64,000 nt of DNA from Elizabethkingia occulta (GTDB lineage: Bacteria; Bacteroidota; Bacteroidia; Flavobacteriales; Weeksellaceae). The position numbers and the translations under genes were made by a program. This document shows positions 46,720 through 56,731 of the stretch, piece by piece (within the stretch, counting starts at the first letter, position 1; each line of letters starts with the position of its first letter). The notes beneath the pieces were generated by a model. That model searched no databases, had not been told where the DNA came from, and worked only from the letters and a program-made list of their open reading frames with translations. The stretch covers positions 496,001 to 560,000 of the forward strand of contig NZ_MAHX01000013.1 of NCBI RefSeq assembly GCF_002023715.1. The letters run 5' to 3'.

Positions 46720-47715
46720 ATGACCAAAGAAAAGACATTGCGCCATGACTGGACGAAAGAAGAGTTGCTCGACATTTATAACAAGCCATTGATGGAGCTC
46801 GTATATGAGGCAGCGACAGTACATCGCGAATGGCATAAGGCAGATGAGGTACAAATCTCGACTTTATTGTCTGTAAAAACAGGAGGTTGTACAGAAGACT
46901 GTTCTTACTGTGGGCAGGCAGCACGCTATCATACCGATATCAAAGTGGAGGCGCTTTTGCCTACAGCAACTGTAATGGCTCATGCGCAAAAAGCTAAAGA
47001 AAGAGGAGCTTCCCGTTTCTGTATGGCAGCAGCATGGCGTGAGGTAAGAGATAACAGAGATTTCGACCGTATTATAGATATGGTAAAAGGTGTAAATGAG
47101 ATGGGATTAGAAGTATGTTGTACCTTAGGAATGTTAACCGAACCACAGGCTAAAAGATTGCAGGAAGCGGGTTTATATGCTTATAATCACAATCTGGATA
47201 CCTCAGAAGAATATTATGACGAGATTATCTCTACCCGGAAATTCGATAACCGTATCAATACGATAAACAATGTGCGAAAAGCGGGAATTACGGTTTGCTC
47301 AGGTGGTATTATAGGTTTGGGGGAAACTCATGCAGACCGTGTAGCAATGCTGAGAACTCTGGCTAATATGGAGATACATCCCGAATCGGTTCCGGTAAAT
47401 GCTTTAGCAAGAGTGAAGGGAACACCATTGGAAAATAATCCAAAAGTTGACATCTGGGATATGGTAAGAATGATAGCCACAGCCCGTATTGCAATGCCAG
47501 CTTCTATGGTGCGTCTTAGTGCTGGCCGTATAGAAATGACAGAAGCTGAGCAGGCATGGTGCTTTATGGCAGGAGCAAATTCTATTTTTACCGGCGAGCG
47601 GGAGACATTGTTAGTAACTCCAAATCCGGGAGTGTCGGAAGATATGCAAATGCTACAGAAATTAGGATTGAAACCTATGGTTAAAGAAAGAGAAGTAGCA
47701 TGCAGCAAGAGTTAA
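46720..47715 (+). CDS. bioB: Biotin synthase
   Basis: The 331-residue radical SAM enzyme inserts sulfur into dethiobiotin. The CxxxCxxC cluster is seen in [12 protein letters not shown], with [23 protein letters not shown] and GGIIGLGET after it. Full family length. It lies 63 bases after bioD and overlaps bioA by 16 bases. Confidence 0.95.
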   Translation: MTKEKTLRHDWTKEELLDIYNKPLMELVYEAATVHREWHKADEVQISTLLSVKTGGCTEDCSYCGQAARYHTDIKVEALLPTATVMAHAQKAKERGASRFCMAAAWREVRDNRDFDRIIDMVKGVNEMGLEVCCTLGMLTEPQAKRLQEAGLYAYNHNLDTSEEYYDEIISTRKFDNRINTINNVRKAGITVCSGGIIGLGETHADRVAMLRTLANMEIHPESVPVNALARVKGTPLENNPKVDIWDMVRMIATARIAMPASMVRLSAGRIEMTEAEQAWCFMAGANSIFTGERETLLVTPNPGVSEDMQMLQKLGLKPMVKEREVACSKS

Positions 47716-48968
47716 TAGTACGTGATAGCAAAGTGAACTGGCATCCTTATACCCAGATGAAAACAGCCAGTCATATTCCTATTGTGAGAGGAGAAGGATC
47801 TTATATTTATGATGCAGACGGAAAAAGATATATAGATGCTGTATCGTCATGGTGGGTAACGCTGCATGGACATGCGCATCCTTATATAGCGGCCAAAGTA
47901 TCACAGCAATTGGAAACTCTGGAGCAGGTAATCTTTGCAGGTTTTACACATCCTAATGCTATTGAATTGTCTGAACGGCTTTTGTCTTTGTTACCCGGTA
48001 ATCAGGAAAAAGCATTTTATACCGACAATGGTTCCACGGCTATAGAAGTAGCACTGAAAATGTGCCTTCAGTTTCATTATAACCGTGGTGTAAAAAAGAA
48101 TAAAATATTTGCTTTTAGAAATGGTTATCATGGTGATACTTTCGGAGCAATGTCAGTAAGTGGAAGCGGAATATGGACAAATCCATTTGGGGAGCAACTC
48201 TTCGAAGTATTGTTTATAGATGTTCCGACGAAAGAGAATTTGAAAGAAATAAAAGCCTATATAGATTTGTATGCGGACGAAGCAGCTTGTTTTGTTTATG
48301 AGCCTTTGGTACAGGGAGCAGGCGGTATGCTAATGCATGAAGCCGAAGCTCTTTCGGAGCTGATGCAGTTTTGTAGATCCAGGGATATTTTACTTATTCA
48401 GGACGAGATATTTGTAGGATTTGGACGTACTGGAAAGCTGTTTGCTGTAGATCATCTGTCGGAAGTTCCTGATATTATGTGCTTCTCAAAAGGTCTCACG
48501 GGCGGAACGCTCCCTTTGGGGATAACTACCTGCACACAGGAAATCTATAATGCTTTTTATTCGGATGATAAAACAAAAGCATTGTTTCACGGACATTCTT
48601 TTACGGCAAGTCCGCTGGCTTGTGCAGCAGCATTAGCGAGTCTGGATTTATTGTTGTTGAAAGACACAGAGGAAAAGATACAGCGTATTGTGCAGCAGCA
48701 TAAAGAGTTTGCTAAAATATTGGCGGAGCATCCTAATGTAAAAGAAGTACGTCAGACAGGGACAATATTTGCCATGGAATGGAAAATAGATGAGGAGACT
48801 TCCTATTTCAGTGATATGCACGAAATATTATATCCTTATTTCTTACAGCGTGGTATACTAATGCGCCCGCTGGGAAATATCATTTATCTGGTACCCCCTT
48901 ACTGTACCACTAAAGAAGACTTAGAAGAAATTTATCAGGCTATTTTAGAAGCTCTGGATATATTATAA
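47700..48968 (+). CDS. bioA: Adenosylmethionine-8-amino-7-oxononanoate aminotransferase
   Basis: The 422-residue class III aminotransferase makes DAPA from KAPA. Motifs: [51 protein letters not shown] and the PLP Lys in [13 protein letters not shown]. Last gene of the biotin operon; hairpin follows at 49024. Confidence 0.95.
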   Translation: MQQELIVRDSKVNWHPYTQMKTASHIPIVRGEGSYIYDADGKRYIDAVSSWWVTLHGHAHPYIAAKVSQQLETLEQVIFAGFTHPNAIELSERLLSLLPGNQEKAFYTDNGSTAIEVALKMCLQFHYNRGVKKNKIFAFRNGYHGDTFGAMSVSGSGIWTNPFGEQLFEVLFIDVPTKENLKEIKAYIDLYADEAACFVYEPLVQGAGGMLMHEAEALSELMQFCRSRDILLIQDEIFVGFGRTGKLFAVDHLSEVPDIMCFSKGLTGGTLPLGITTCTQEIYNAFYSDDKTKALFHGHSFTASPLACAAALASLDLLLLKDTEEKIQRIVQQHKEFAKILAEHPNVKEVRQTGTIFAMEWKIDEETSYFSDMHEILYPYFLQRGILMRPLGNIIYLVPPYCTTKEDLEEIYQAILEALDIL

Positions 48969-49023
48969 ATTGGCTATTGCTTTGGCAAGATTCAATATTT
49001 TGGCAGGATTTTTTATAAGATAA

Positions 49024-49056
49024 AAACCTTATAGGTTTCACAAACCTATAAGGTTT
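49024..49056. terminator. Hairpin after bioA, REP-like palindrome
   Basis: Perfect 15-pair stem aaaccttataggttt / aaacctataaggttt with 3-base loop; A/T-rich flanks on both sides. It resembles the palindrome at 11374-11402 and seems to be one dispersed family used as terminators. Confidence 0.7.
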
Positions 49057-49154
49057 AATTGTAAATATAATATTTAAATAAAGAATGTTTTGAATTTTCA
49101 GATTATGTTAAGTCTTAGTAATACAGAATAGCGACCTAACTCTCATACTTTGTG

Positions 49155-49162
49155 TATCTTTG
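49155..49162 (+). promoter_or_regulatory. Promoter -7 box of the phosphodiesterase gene
   Basis: TATCTTTG matches TAnnTTTG and lies 26 bases before the ATG at 49188. Confidence 0.45.
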
Positions 49163-49187
49163 GTGAATAACCATTAAAACAAATATC

Positions 49188-50075
49188 ATGAGAAAATCTG
49201 TTCTGGTGCTGGTGAGTCTTTTCATCACATTAGTAGTGTATGCACAACAAAAGGTAAAACATGTAGTCCTTATCGGATGCGATGGTTTTGGGGCTTATGC
49301 CTTACCAGAAGCTGATATGCCAAATCTGAAGAACCTGATGAAAGAAGGTTCATGGTCGTTGAAAGCACGTTCCGTACTGCCTTCGTCCAGTGCTGTTAAT
49401 TGGGCATCTATGATTATGGGAGCAGGACCTACGTTGCATGGTTACACCGAATGGAATAGTGCTGTTCCGGAGATCTCTTCTTCGGATCTTACAAAAGAAG
49501 GAATGTTTCCTTCCATTTTCAGTATATTAAAAGAACAGAAACCTTCTTTGACAACAGCATTGGTATACAGTTGGCAGGGGATAGATCCTCTGGTGCAGAA
49601 AGGAACAACAGATATAAGAATTCCCGCAAAAGACAATGACGATTTCTGTACAGAGTCTGCTGTAGAAGTTATCAAAACGAAAAAGCCAGTGCTTACGTTT
49701 GTTCATCTTGATCAGCCGGACGGTGTTGGTCATAATATAGGACATCGTACACCGGCTTATTATGAAGAATTAAAAAAGGTAGATGCCCGTATCGGAAAAA
49801 TTGTACAGGCTGTAAAGGATGCAGGTATAGCCAACGAAACTGTTATTATTGTAACGGCTGACCATGGTGGTAAAGATAAAGGACATGGCGGAAAATCTCT
49901 GGATGAGGTTCTGATTCCGTGGGTGGTTTATGGTAAAGGAGTAAAGAAAGGTCAGGAACTGAAGAATACAATTATTACTTACGATACTGGTGCTACTATA
50001 GCATGGCTGCTGGGATTGAAAATGCCGGATAGTTGGAGAGGTATTCCGGTAAAGCAGGCTTTCTCTATAAAATAA
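49188..50075 (+). CDS. Alkaline-phosphatase-superfamily phosphodiesterase-like protein
   Basis: The 295-residue exported protein (signal ending VVYAQQ) has the nucleotide pyrophosphatase/phosphodiesterase plan: metal Asp in VVLIGCDGFGAY, candidate nucleophile in PSSSAVNWASM, HLDQPDGVGHNIGH (metal Asp/His) and TADHGGKDKGHG. It likely hydrolyses phosphodiester or phosphomonoester substrates in the periplasm. A hairpin follows at 50116. Confidence 0.82.
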   Translation: MRKSVLVLVSLFITLVVYAQQKVKHVVLIGCDGFGAYALPEADMPNLKNLMKEGSWSLKARSVLPSSSAVNWASMIMGAGPTLHGYTEWNSAVPEISSSDLTKEGMFPSIFSILKEQKPSLTTALVYSWQGIDPLVQKGTTDIRIPAKDNDDFCTESAVEVIKTKKPVLTFVHLDQPDGVGHNIGHRTPAYYEELKKVDARIGKIVQAVKDAGIANETVIIVTADHGGKDKGHGGKSLDEVLIPWVVYGKGVKKGQELKNTIITYDTGATIAWLLGLKMPDSWRGIPVKQAFSIK

Positions 50076-50115
50076 TTCCTGCATAAATATCTTATTTAGA
50101 GTGCACTGAAACAAA

Positions 50116-50139
50116 ACATCCGCTTCGGAGAGCGGATGT
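50116..50139. terminator. Hairpin after phosphodiesterase gene
   Basis: Perfect 9-pair stem acatccgct / agcggatgt with a 6-base loop and no real T tract. It may terminate weakly. It overlaps the start of the short reading frame at 50136. Confidence 0.4.
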
Positions 50140-50255
50140 GGTTTCCTCATCTGGAAAAAATTCTGGATACTTCAGCATTGGAAAAAATAGGAAAATTTCT
50201 TGATGTTATCCCTGAGACAGAAACCAATACCTATTATGATGAATTCTGGAAATAA
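50136..50255 (+). CDS. Short reading frame, 39 aa, doubtful
   Basis: An ATG-led 39-residue frame (begins MWFPHLEKILDTSALEKIG, acidic end YYDEFWK). Its amino-acid use looks protein-like, and the frame is open some 12 codons further upstream, so it could be the tail of a lost larger gene as well as a small gene. No family recognised. The rest of the gap 50076-50325 holds only the hairpin. Confidence 0.25.
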   Translation: MWFPHLEKILDTSALEKIGKFLDVIPETETNTYYDEFWK

Positions 50256-50325
50256 TATTTTCAGAATTTATCATTTTCCGGAGGAATCAATATATAAACA
50301 TTTGCTTCTACTATAGGCTATGATA

Positions 50326-51972
50326 TTAGGATTTATTTTTTAAAAAATTTAGCATCAATTCATTCAGCTTATCAGGCTGTTCAAACGGAATATAATGTGT
50401 AGCATTGGGGATAATAGCCAGCTCCGAATTACGGATAAGTTTGTGGATAAGTCTGGTATGTTCATCTTTAATTACATCATCACTTCCTGCAACTACCAAA
50501 ACAGGGTTGGTAATAACACTCAACTGATTGGACGTGATATCTGGGTGATTCAGCATAAGTTTTACCAGTCGCTGATTAGTCTTGGGATCATTAGCGGTTA
50601 TTTGTTTTTTGAATAGTTCAATTAATGTTTCTTTTACACCTGCGGGATTCATATTGGCACCAATAGTAACAATACGGTTAACCATTTCCGGATGTTCATA
50701 GTTAAAAATTAAAGCTGTATTACCTCCGTCGCTCCAGCCAATAATATCAACCTGTTCCAGATTAAGACTTTTGGTAACCTGATATAAATCTGAAGCAAAT
50801 TTTTCGTAGCTATAGGCGTCTTGTGTAAGGTCTGTACTTCTTCCCTGACCTCTTGTATCTATAACGATTACACGATAATGCTTGGCAAAAAAAGGAATTT
50901 GTTTAGAAAAATCAGAAATACTCCCGTTATTTCCATGCAAAAAGATCAAAGGTTGCCCTTTTCCATATTCTTCATAATATATTTTGGCATCCTTCAGATC
51001 TATATATTTTCCTTCTTTATTTTTGCCATATACTGTTTTCTGGGCGGTTTTTTTATGTTCATAATAACTGATAAGAGCTTTAGTGTCTGCATCATTATTA
51101 TTGTCTGCTTCCTGTTCTTCGGTAATATCCTTTTCTCCTTTAGCTTTATCATAACGAATATCGAGATTGGTAATAAAGCTTCCTTCACTTGCTTCCCAGT
51201 TTCCCTGGCTTTGGTATCTGAAAAGCAGATTTTTTGAAAGAGATTTTTTAGCAGAAATACCAAATACAAAACCAATATCTGGTAGTGCTTTATGATCTAC
51301 TAATTGCAGAGTGACTGCTATTTTATCAAGATTGTTAAAGTTTAATTTATATTGCGATAGGTCAATTTTTTGCCATCCGGTAGTTGAGGTTTTGTAGATA
51401 ATGTTTTCTTGTAAAAGAGGTCGGTCTGGTTCATTGTTTTTTACACTGTAGATGTTAAGCTTCATCGTTATCTGTTCGAATTTTGAACTTGGGATAATAT
51501 AGAAATTGTAAGCAGCCAGCCTGGTTTTTTGGTAAACCGTGAAAATATTGCCCTGTTCTATAGTGGGAACATTCTGATCGAACATTTTAGAAAAAGTAAG
51601 GAAGGGGCGGGACTTTTGACCTATTGTTTTTTCCTTCAACTTCTTGGAGCCAACTACAACAGCTTCAATGTTAGTAACTTTGTAATCCATCACAATATTA
51701 CTGGTGGTTTTTAATTCGTTTGCAGGAATACTTTTGTCCGCATATCCGGCTGCCGTAAAGATGATTTCCTTATTCTTGGCTTCATCAGGGATTTCAAGTT
51801 TGTAATTCCCACTCCCGTCAGTAATAGTTCCGGTTTTGGAATCTTTTATTCCTATTGCGCAATATGGGATTGTTTTGTTATCCTGATTTTTCACAGTTCC
51901 TGTAATAGCGGACTGGGCATGAGCACTGATACTCAATAAAGATAGTAGTGTTATACATCCAAATTTGTACAT
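50326..51972 (-). CDS. Exported alpha/beta hydrolase fused to CarboxypepD_reg-like domain
   Basis: From the ATG at 51972 (signal MYKFGCITLLSLLSISAHAQ; an in-frame ATG at 52023 would add 17 residues before it). The mature part has a CarboxypepD_reg domain (about 20-105, ITGTVKNQDNKTIPYCAIGIK), a middle beta domain (about 120-275) and a C-terminal alpha/beta hydrolase (about 300-548: FLHGNNGSISDF, nucleophile in IIGWSDGGNTA, late His in NATHYIPFEQP). The nucleophile elbow GWSDGG is a GxSxG. The domain order is unusual; substrate unknown. Confidence 0.75.
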   Translation of the reverse strand: MYKFGCITLLSLLSISAHAQSAITGTVKNQDNKTIPYCAIGIKDSKTGTITDGSGNYKLEIPDEAKNKEIIFTAAGYADKSIPANELKTTSNIVMDYKVTNIEAVVVGSKKLKEKTIGQKSRPFLTFSKMFDQNVPTIEQGNIFTVYQKTRLAAYNFYIIPSSKFEQITMKLNIYSVKNNEPDRPLLQENIIYKTSTTGWQKIDLSQYKLNFNNLDKIAVTLQLVDHKALPDIGFVFGISAKKSLSKNLLFRYQSQGNWEASEGSFITNLDIRYDKAKGEKDITEEQEADNNNDADTKALISYYEHKKTAQKTVYGKNKEGKYIDLKDAKIYYEEYGKGQPLIFLHGNNGSISDFSKQIPFFAKHYRVIVIDTRGQGRSTDLTQDAYSYEKFASDLYQVTKSLNLEQVDIIGWSDGGNTALIFNYEHPEMVNRIVTIGANMNPAGVKETLIELFKKQITANDPKTNQRLVKLMLNHPDITSNQLSVITNPVLVVAGSDDVIKDEHTRLIHKLIRNSELAIIPNATHYIPFEQPDKLNELMLNFLKNKS

Positions 51973-52102
51973 GTTTCTATGGTATTTTAGATATATGACA
52001 CCGTATAGTGAAAAAAGTTTCACCAGATTTTAAACTTTAACTATTATTAACAGCTAATCTGGGATTAGTAAAACGCTTTCCCAGCTTGATGAAATTCAAC
52101 AC

Positions 52103-52139
52103 ATAAAAAAAAGCAGCCTGAAATTTCTCAGGCTGCTTT
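52103..52139 (-). terminator. Rho-independent terminator of the efflux operon
   Basis: Minus strand: stem AGCAGCCTGA / TCAGGCTGCT with 6-base loop followed by eight T, just after the efflux operon's last stop at 52145. Confidence 0.9.
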
Positions 52140-52144
52140 CTTAT

Positions 52145-53596
52145 TTAATCGTCCAGATTTCCGCCAAGTGCTTTGAATAAAAGAACATTGTTTCGGGTAT
52201 TCTGATGCTGAAATTCCAGTAAATCTAATTCAGCCTGCAGCTTGTTTTTCTGAGAGTTGATAAGCTCCATATAATTTGCATAACCGGTAACATACAAATC
52301 GTTAGATACCTCTATACCTCTTTCCAAAAATCCAACTTCTTCAGATTTTAGTTTTAAAACCTTTTCATAAATTTTGGTTTGTTTTAAAATTGACTGAAGT
52401 TCATTATATGCTGTAGTAATACTCTTCTGATAATTTAGAAAGGCTATTTCCTGCTCTTTATCTGCAACATTGAATTCATGTTTTAACTGACCTTTGTTGA
52501 ATATAGGAACAACTAACCCACCTAAAAGCTGTGCTGCTAACGAACTAGGCTTGAATAATGTTTCTGCAGAGAATGAATTGAAACCAATACCTGCACCAAT
52601 ATCTATACGGGGATAGAATGCTGCTTTTGCTGCTTTTGCATCGGCATGTGTAGCTTCCAGTACATAATAATTTGAAGCAACATCCGGTCGGGAATGGATA
52701 ATGTTTTTTACATCTATAGATTTATTTAGGATATCCATATTGCTTGTTATAAGTACTTTGCTGCGTTTTACTTCACCACCGTAAGATCCGGTAAGCGTCA
52801 TAACTGCCTGTTCTACCGCTACAATTTCTGCTTTAATATGTTCAACTTCAGCCAGCCAGTTATTGTTTTGTGCCCTGAACTGTTGTACAGCCAGCTCGGT
52901 TGCTTTTCCTACTGCACGCTGAGCGGTAATAATTTCGAAAGCCCTTTGTTGTAGCTGGTAGTTTTGTTTATAAATTGCCAGTTTATGGTCCAGTGCTACC
53001 AACTGATAATATAAATTGGCTATATCTGTAAAAAGCTCTACCTGTAGCAAGCGCAGTCCTTCTGTAGAAGCCAGATATCTTTTCTGGGCCGCTATCTTTT
53101 TATTTTTTAGCTTTCCCCAGGCATCTATTTCCCAGCTGCTTCTTGCTCCTAACCAATAATTGGGGGTGAAATCACGATTGATCTTCTGTTCATCTGTGAT
53201 ATTAGGAGAAAGGTTGGTGTCGTAGTTACCAACACCTTCCATGGTATATTTACCATAATGATCTCCGGACACAGATGTGCCGATATCAAGAGAAGGCAGT
53301 AGGTCCATTTTCGATCTTCTAAGGAAACTGTTCGCAATTTCTACACGCTGTTGAGCAATCTGAAAATCGGGATTCGCCTTGACTGCCTGATCATACAGCT
53401 GAATTAAAGCCTGATCGTTGAAATAGGTATTTATATTCACCGGTTTAAATTCCGCCTGCTGGTCTTTTGCTGCCGGCAGAATATTTACGGGTAATGCCGG
53501 TGCTTTTTTAATATCGGATACCTGCGGAGTAGTACATGAATGTAGCCCCAGTACTACAAGAGGGATGTATATAATTCTATGAAACCTTTTGTTCAT
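52145..53596 (-). CDS. Outer-membrane efflux lipoprotein, NodT/OprM type
   Basis: The 483-residue protein has lipobox LHSCT and the OMF helical-barrel pattern with two TolC-like repeats (AEVEHIKAEIVAVEQAVMTLTGSYGG, and the long ELQSILKQTKIYEKVLKLKSEEVGFLERGIEV tail region, both quoted as positions about 235-260 and 395-430). It provides the outer-membrane duct for the RND pump, whose gene overlaps it by 20 bases. Confidence 0.85.
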   Translation of the reverse strand: MNKRFHRIIYIPLVVLGLHSCTTPQVSDIKKAPALPVNILPAAKDQQAEFKPVNINTYFNDQALIQLYDQAVKANPDFQIAQQRVEIANSFLRRSKMDLLPSLDIGTSVSGDHYGKYTMEGVGNYDTNLSPNITDEQKINRDFTPNYWLGARSSWEIDAWGKLKNKKIAAQKRYLASTEGLRLLQVELFTDIANLYYQLVALDHKLAIYKQNYQLQQRAFEIITAQRAVGKATELAVQQFRAQNNNWLAEVEHIKAEIVAVEQAVMTLTGSYGGEVKRSKVLITSNMDILNKSIDVKNIIHSRPDVASNYYVLEATHADAKAAKAAFYPRIDIGAGIGFNSFSAETLFKPSSLAAQLLGGLVVPIFNKGQLKHEFNVADKEQEIAFLNYQKSITTAYNELQSILKQTKIYEKVLKLKSEEVGFLERGIEVSNDLYVTGYANYMELINSQKNKLQAELDLLEFQHQNTRNNVLLFKALGGNLDD

Positions 53597-56500
53597 CTTT
53601 CTTCTTGTTTTCTAGTTTGGCAAAAAATATGTAAAGTCCGGGGATAATAACCAGTCCGAAAATAGTACCGATAAGCATACCACCTGCTGCCGCGATACCA
53701 ATGGAACGGTTTCCTGTGGCACCGGCACCAGTTGCAATACATAGCGGTATAAGTCCTGCTACAAAGGCAAAAGATGTCATCAGGATCGGACGAAGACGCT
53801 GGCGGGCCCCTTCGATAGCTGCAGGAATAATGTCATAACCTTCTTTGTTCCGGGCTATAGCAAATTCAACAATCAAAATGGCATTTTTGGCAAGCAAGCC
53901 GATCAACATGACAAGGGCTACCTGTGCATAGATATTGTTATCCAGACCGACCAGTACCAAGGCAATGTAAGATCCGAAAATACCTGTTGGTAAACTTAGT
54001 AGTACCGGCATTGGCAACAGGAAACTTTCATACTGTGCTGCAAGAAGAAGGTAAACGAATAACAGACATACCCCGAAGATATATACGGTCTGATTACCAG
54101 ATAAAATTTCTTCTCTGGTCATACCGGACCATTCGATATCAAAACCTCTCGGAAGCGTTTCCACAGCTACACGTTCTACTGCTGCAATAGCATCTCCGGA
54201 GCTGTAGCCTTCAGCTGGTTCTCCATTGATCATTGCCGACATATACATGTTGTAACGGGTAAGAACTTCCGGGCCGTATACACGTTCTATGGTAATAAAT
54301 GTGGAAAAAGGAACCATTTCTCCAACGTCATTTTTCAGATACAGATTCAGAATGCTTTCCGGTGTATCACGATGTTCCGGACTTGCCTGAACCATTACCT
54401 TATACATCTGACTAAAACGGATGAAGTTAGTTGCGTAATAGGATCCAAGCATAGTCTGCAGGGTAGACATTGCATTGTCCACAGATACTCCTTTTTTAGC
54501 AGCCATATCATAGTCAATATGGATCATATACTGCGGGAAGGTAGCATCGAAACTGGTAAAGCTATTCTGAATCTCAGGAGCTTCATTTAGTTTTTTGATA
54601 AATTCTTTGGTGACCTTGTCTGTATTGACAATATCTCCACCTGAGCGGTCTAGTAAACGCAATTCGAAACCACTGGTGTTACCAAATCCCGGAACTGTTG
54701 GTGGTGCAAAAATTTCGATCTGGGCATCGGATATACCTTTGGTTTTCTTTGATAATTCAGCAATAAACTCATTAACAGAGATATTCCGGTCTTTCCAGTC
54801 CTTCAGGTTAATCATCGCCATACCATAAGATGCACCTGCAATTTCCGTAACAATGCTGTACCCGGCAAGAGTGGTTACATTTTCTACACCTTCAATCTTT
54901 TTAGCTATCTCGGTAACTTCATCCAGAACTTTTTCGGTTCTTTCTACAGTTGCACCTTGTGGAGTTGTAACGCTGACATAAGCCATTCCCTGGTCTTCCA
55001 TTGGGATAAAACCACCCGGTAAGAATTTGGATGTCGTCCAAGTAAGGCCAATGAATAGGAATAATAATCCGAAAGTTACTGTTGTTCGGGTAGCGAATTT
55101 TGAAAGGATATTAGTATAGCCTTTTGTCAGTTTATCGAAACCATTGTTAAAACGTTGGAAGAGTTTATCCACAATATTCTTCTTCTTATTGTGGTCGTGT
55201 GGTTTCAGGATAATAGCACAAAGGGCTGGTGTTAGTGTTAATGCATTTACCCCTGAGATTACAATACTGATAGCCAAAGTCAATGAGAATTGTCTGTAGA
55301 ATACACCTACAGGGCCATCCAGAAATGCAACAGGAATAAATACTGCGGACATCACTATAGTAATTGCCACTACGGCACCTGCAATTTCTTTTGTCGCTGT
55401 AATGGTGGCATCCAGAGGACTAAGGCCTTCTTCCATTTTAACATGGACGGCTTCAACAACTACTATGGCGTTATCCACTACAATACCAATCGCCAGAACC
55501 AGCGCGAATAATGTTAGTAGGTTAATGGAGAAATCCAATGTCTGCATAAAGGCAAATGTCCCGACTAAAGCAACTGGTACAGCAAGGACCGGTATTAATG
55601 TAGATCGCCAGTCCTGTAAGAAGATAAATACTACAATTCCTACAAGGATGAAGGCTTCAATCAGAGTATGCAATACAGAGTCTATGGATGCATCCAAAAA
55701 TCGGGAGACATCGTAGGCCATGTTGTATTCCATACCCGGTGGGAAAGATGTCTCTTTCAGATCCGTCATTTTTGCTTTTACATTTTTGATAACTTCCGAA
55801 GCATTGGAGCCCGGACGCTGTTTCATCATAATTGATGCAGACGGTCTTCCATCAGTTTTGGATACCATTCCGTAGTTCATGGCACCAAATTCTACTTTGG
55901 CAATATCTTTTAGTTTCAGAATTGTACCGTTGGCATCCGAGCGGATAGGTACTTCTTCATATTGTTTTGGATCGTAGAATTTTCCGGTATATTTTATAAC
56001 GTATTGTAGCTGGCTGGAAGTCTTTCCGGATGTTTCACCTACTTTTCCGGGCGCTGCCGCAATATTTTGTTTTTGCAAAGAAGTAATAACCTCGTCTGCT
56101 GAAATATGATATGCGGCCATCTTCTGAGGGTCCAGCCATACCCGCATGGAGTATTCTTTCTGTCCCATAATTTCTGCACGGCCTACACCATCAATACGTT
56201 TCAGTTCCTGCAGAATATTAATGTCCGTGAAGTTGTAAATAAATTGTTCATCCTGACTTTCGTCCTTACTCGTAATGTTAAGGTACATCAGCATACTGTT
56301 TACTTCCTTTTCGGTTGTAACACCGGCACGGATAACTTCTTCCGGTAATTCGTCGAGAACAGTGGTTACCCTGTTCTGTACGTTAACAGCTGCTACATCG
56401 GGATCTATTCCGACTTCAAAGAAAACCTGAATAAGGGTTAGTCCGTCATTGGAAGTTACAGTGGACATATAGGTCATTCCCGGTACACCATTTATGGCCC

Positions 56501-56699
56501 GTTCCAGTGGAAGGGCTACTGCATTAGCAGATACTTCGGCGTTAGCACCTGTATATCTTGCTGTAACAGTTACAGACGGAGGTACAATATCGGGAAACTG
56601 GGTGATGGGTAACTTTAACAAAGCCATCACTCCCAATAGAACAATAATTATAGAGATTACTAGCGAAAGAACCTTTCGCCTGATAAACATTTCTACCAT
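53577..56699 (-). CDS. RND efflux pump, HAE1 type (AcrB/MexB-like)
   Basis: The 1040-residue inner-membrane protein has the RND plan of two repeats of six helices with large periplasmic loops, starting MFIRRKVLSLVISIIIVLLG and with the proton-relay Asp pair in LAIGIVVDNAIVVVEAVHV. It pumps hydrophobic drugs, dyes or detergents out through the trimeric complex; the substrate here is unknown. Operon order: adaptor, pump, outer-membrane duct. Confidence 0.9.
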   Translation of the reverse strand: MVEMFIRRKVLSLVISIIIVLLGVMALLKLPITQFPDIVPPSVTVTARYTGANAEVSANAVALPLERAINGVPGMTYMSTVTSNDGLTLIQVFFEVGIDPDVAAVNVQNRVTTVLDELPEEVIRAGVTTEKEVNSMLMYLNITSKDESQDEQFIYNFTDINILQELKRIDGVGRAEIMGQKEYSMRVWLDPQKMAAYHISADEVITSLQKQNIAAAPGKVGETSGKTSSQLQYVIKYTGKFYDPKQYEEVPIRSDANGTILKLKDIAKVEFGAMNYGMVSKTDGRPSASIMMKQRPGSNASEVIKNVKAKMTDLKETSFPPGMEYNMAYDVSRFLDASIDSVLHTLIEAFILVGIVVFIFLQDWRSTLIPVLAVPVALVGTFAFMQTLDFSINLLTLFALVLAIGIVVDNAIVVVEAVHVKMEEGLSPLDATITATKEIAGAVVAITIVMSAVFIPVAFLDGPVGVFYRQFSLTLAISIVISGVNALTLTPALCAIILKPHDHNKKKNIVDKLFQRFNNGFDKLTKGYTNILSKFATRTTVTFGLLFLFIGLTWTTSKFLPGGFIPMEDQGMAYVSVTTPQGATVERTEKVLDEVTEIAKKIEGVENVTTLAGYSIVTEIAGASYGMAMINLKDWKDRNISVNEFIAELSKKTKGISDAQIEIFAPPTVPGFGNTSGFELRLLDRSGGDIVNTDKVTKEFIKKLNEAPEIQNSFTSFDATFPQYMIHIDYDMAAKKGVSVDNAMSTLQTMLGSYYATNFIRFSQMYKVMVQASPEHRDTPESILNLYLKNDVGEMVPFSTFITIERVYGPEVLTRYNMYMSAMINGEPAEGYSSGDAIAAVERVAVETLPRGFDIEWSGMTREEILSGNQTVYIFGVCLLFVYLLLAAQYESFLLPMPVLLSLPTGIFGSYIALVLVGLDNNIYAQVALVMLIGLLAKNAILIVEFAIARNKEGYDIIPAAIEGARQRLRPILMTSFAFVAGLIPLCIATGAGATGNRSIGIAAAGGMLIGTIFGLVIIPGLYIFFAKLENKKKDEQKVS

Positions 56700-56731
56700 T
56701 GCTAGTTGATTTTACAGATTATGAAAGGATG

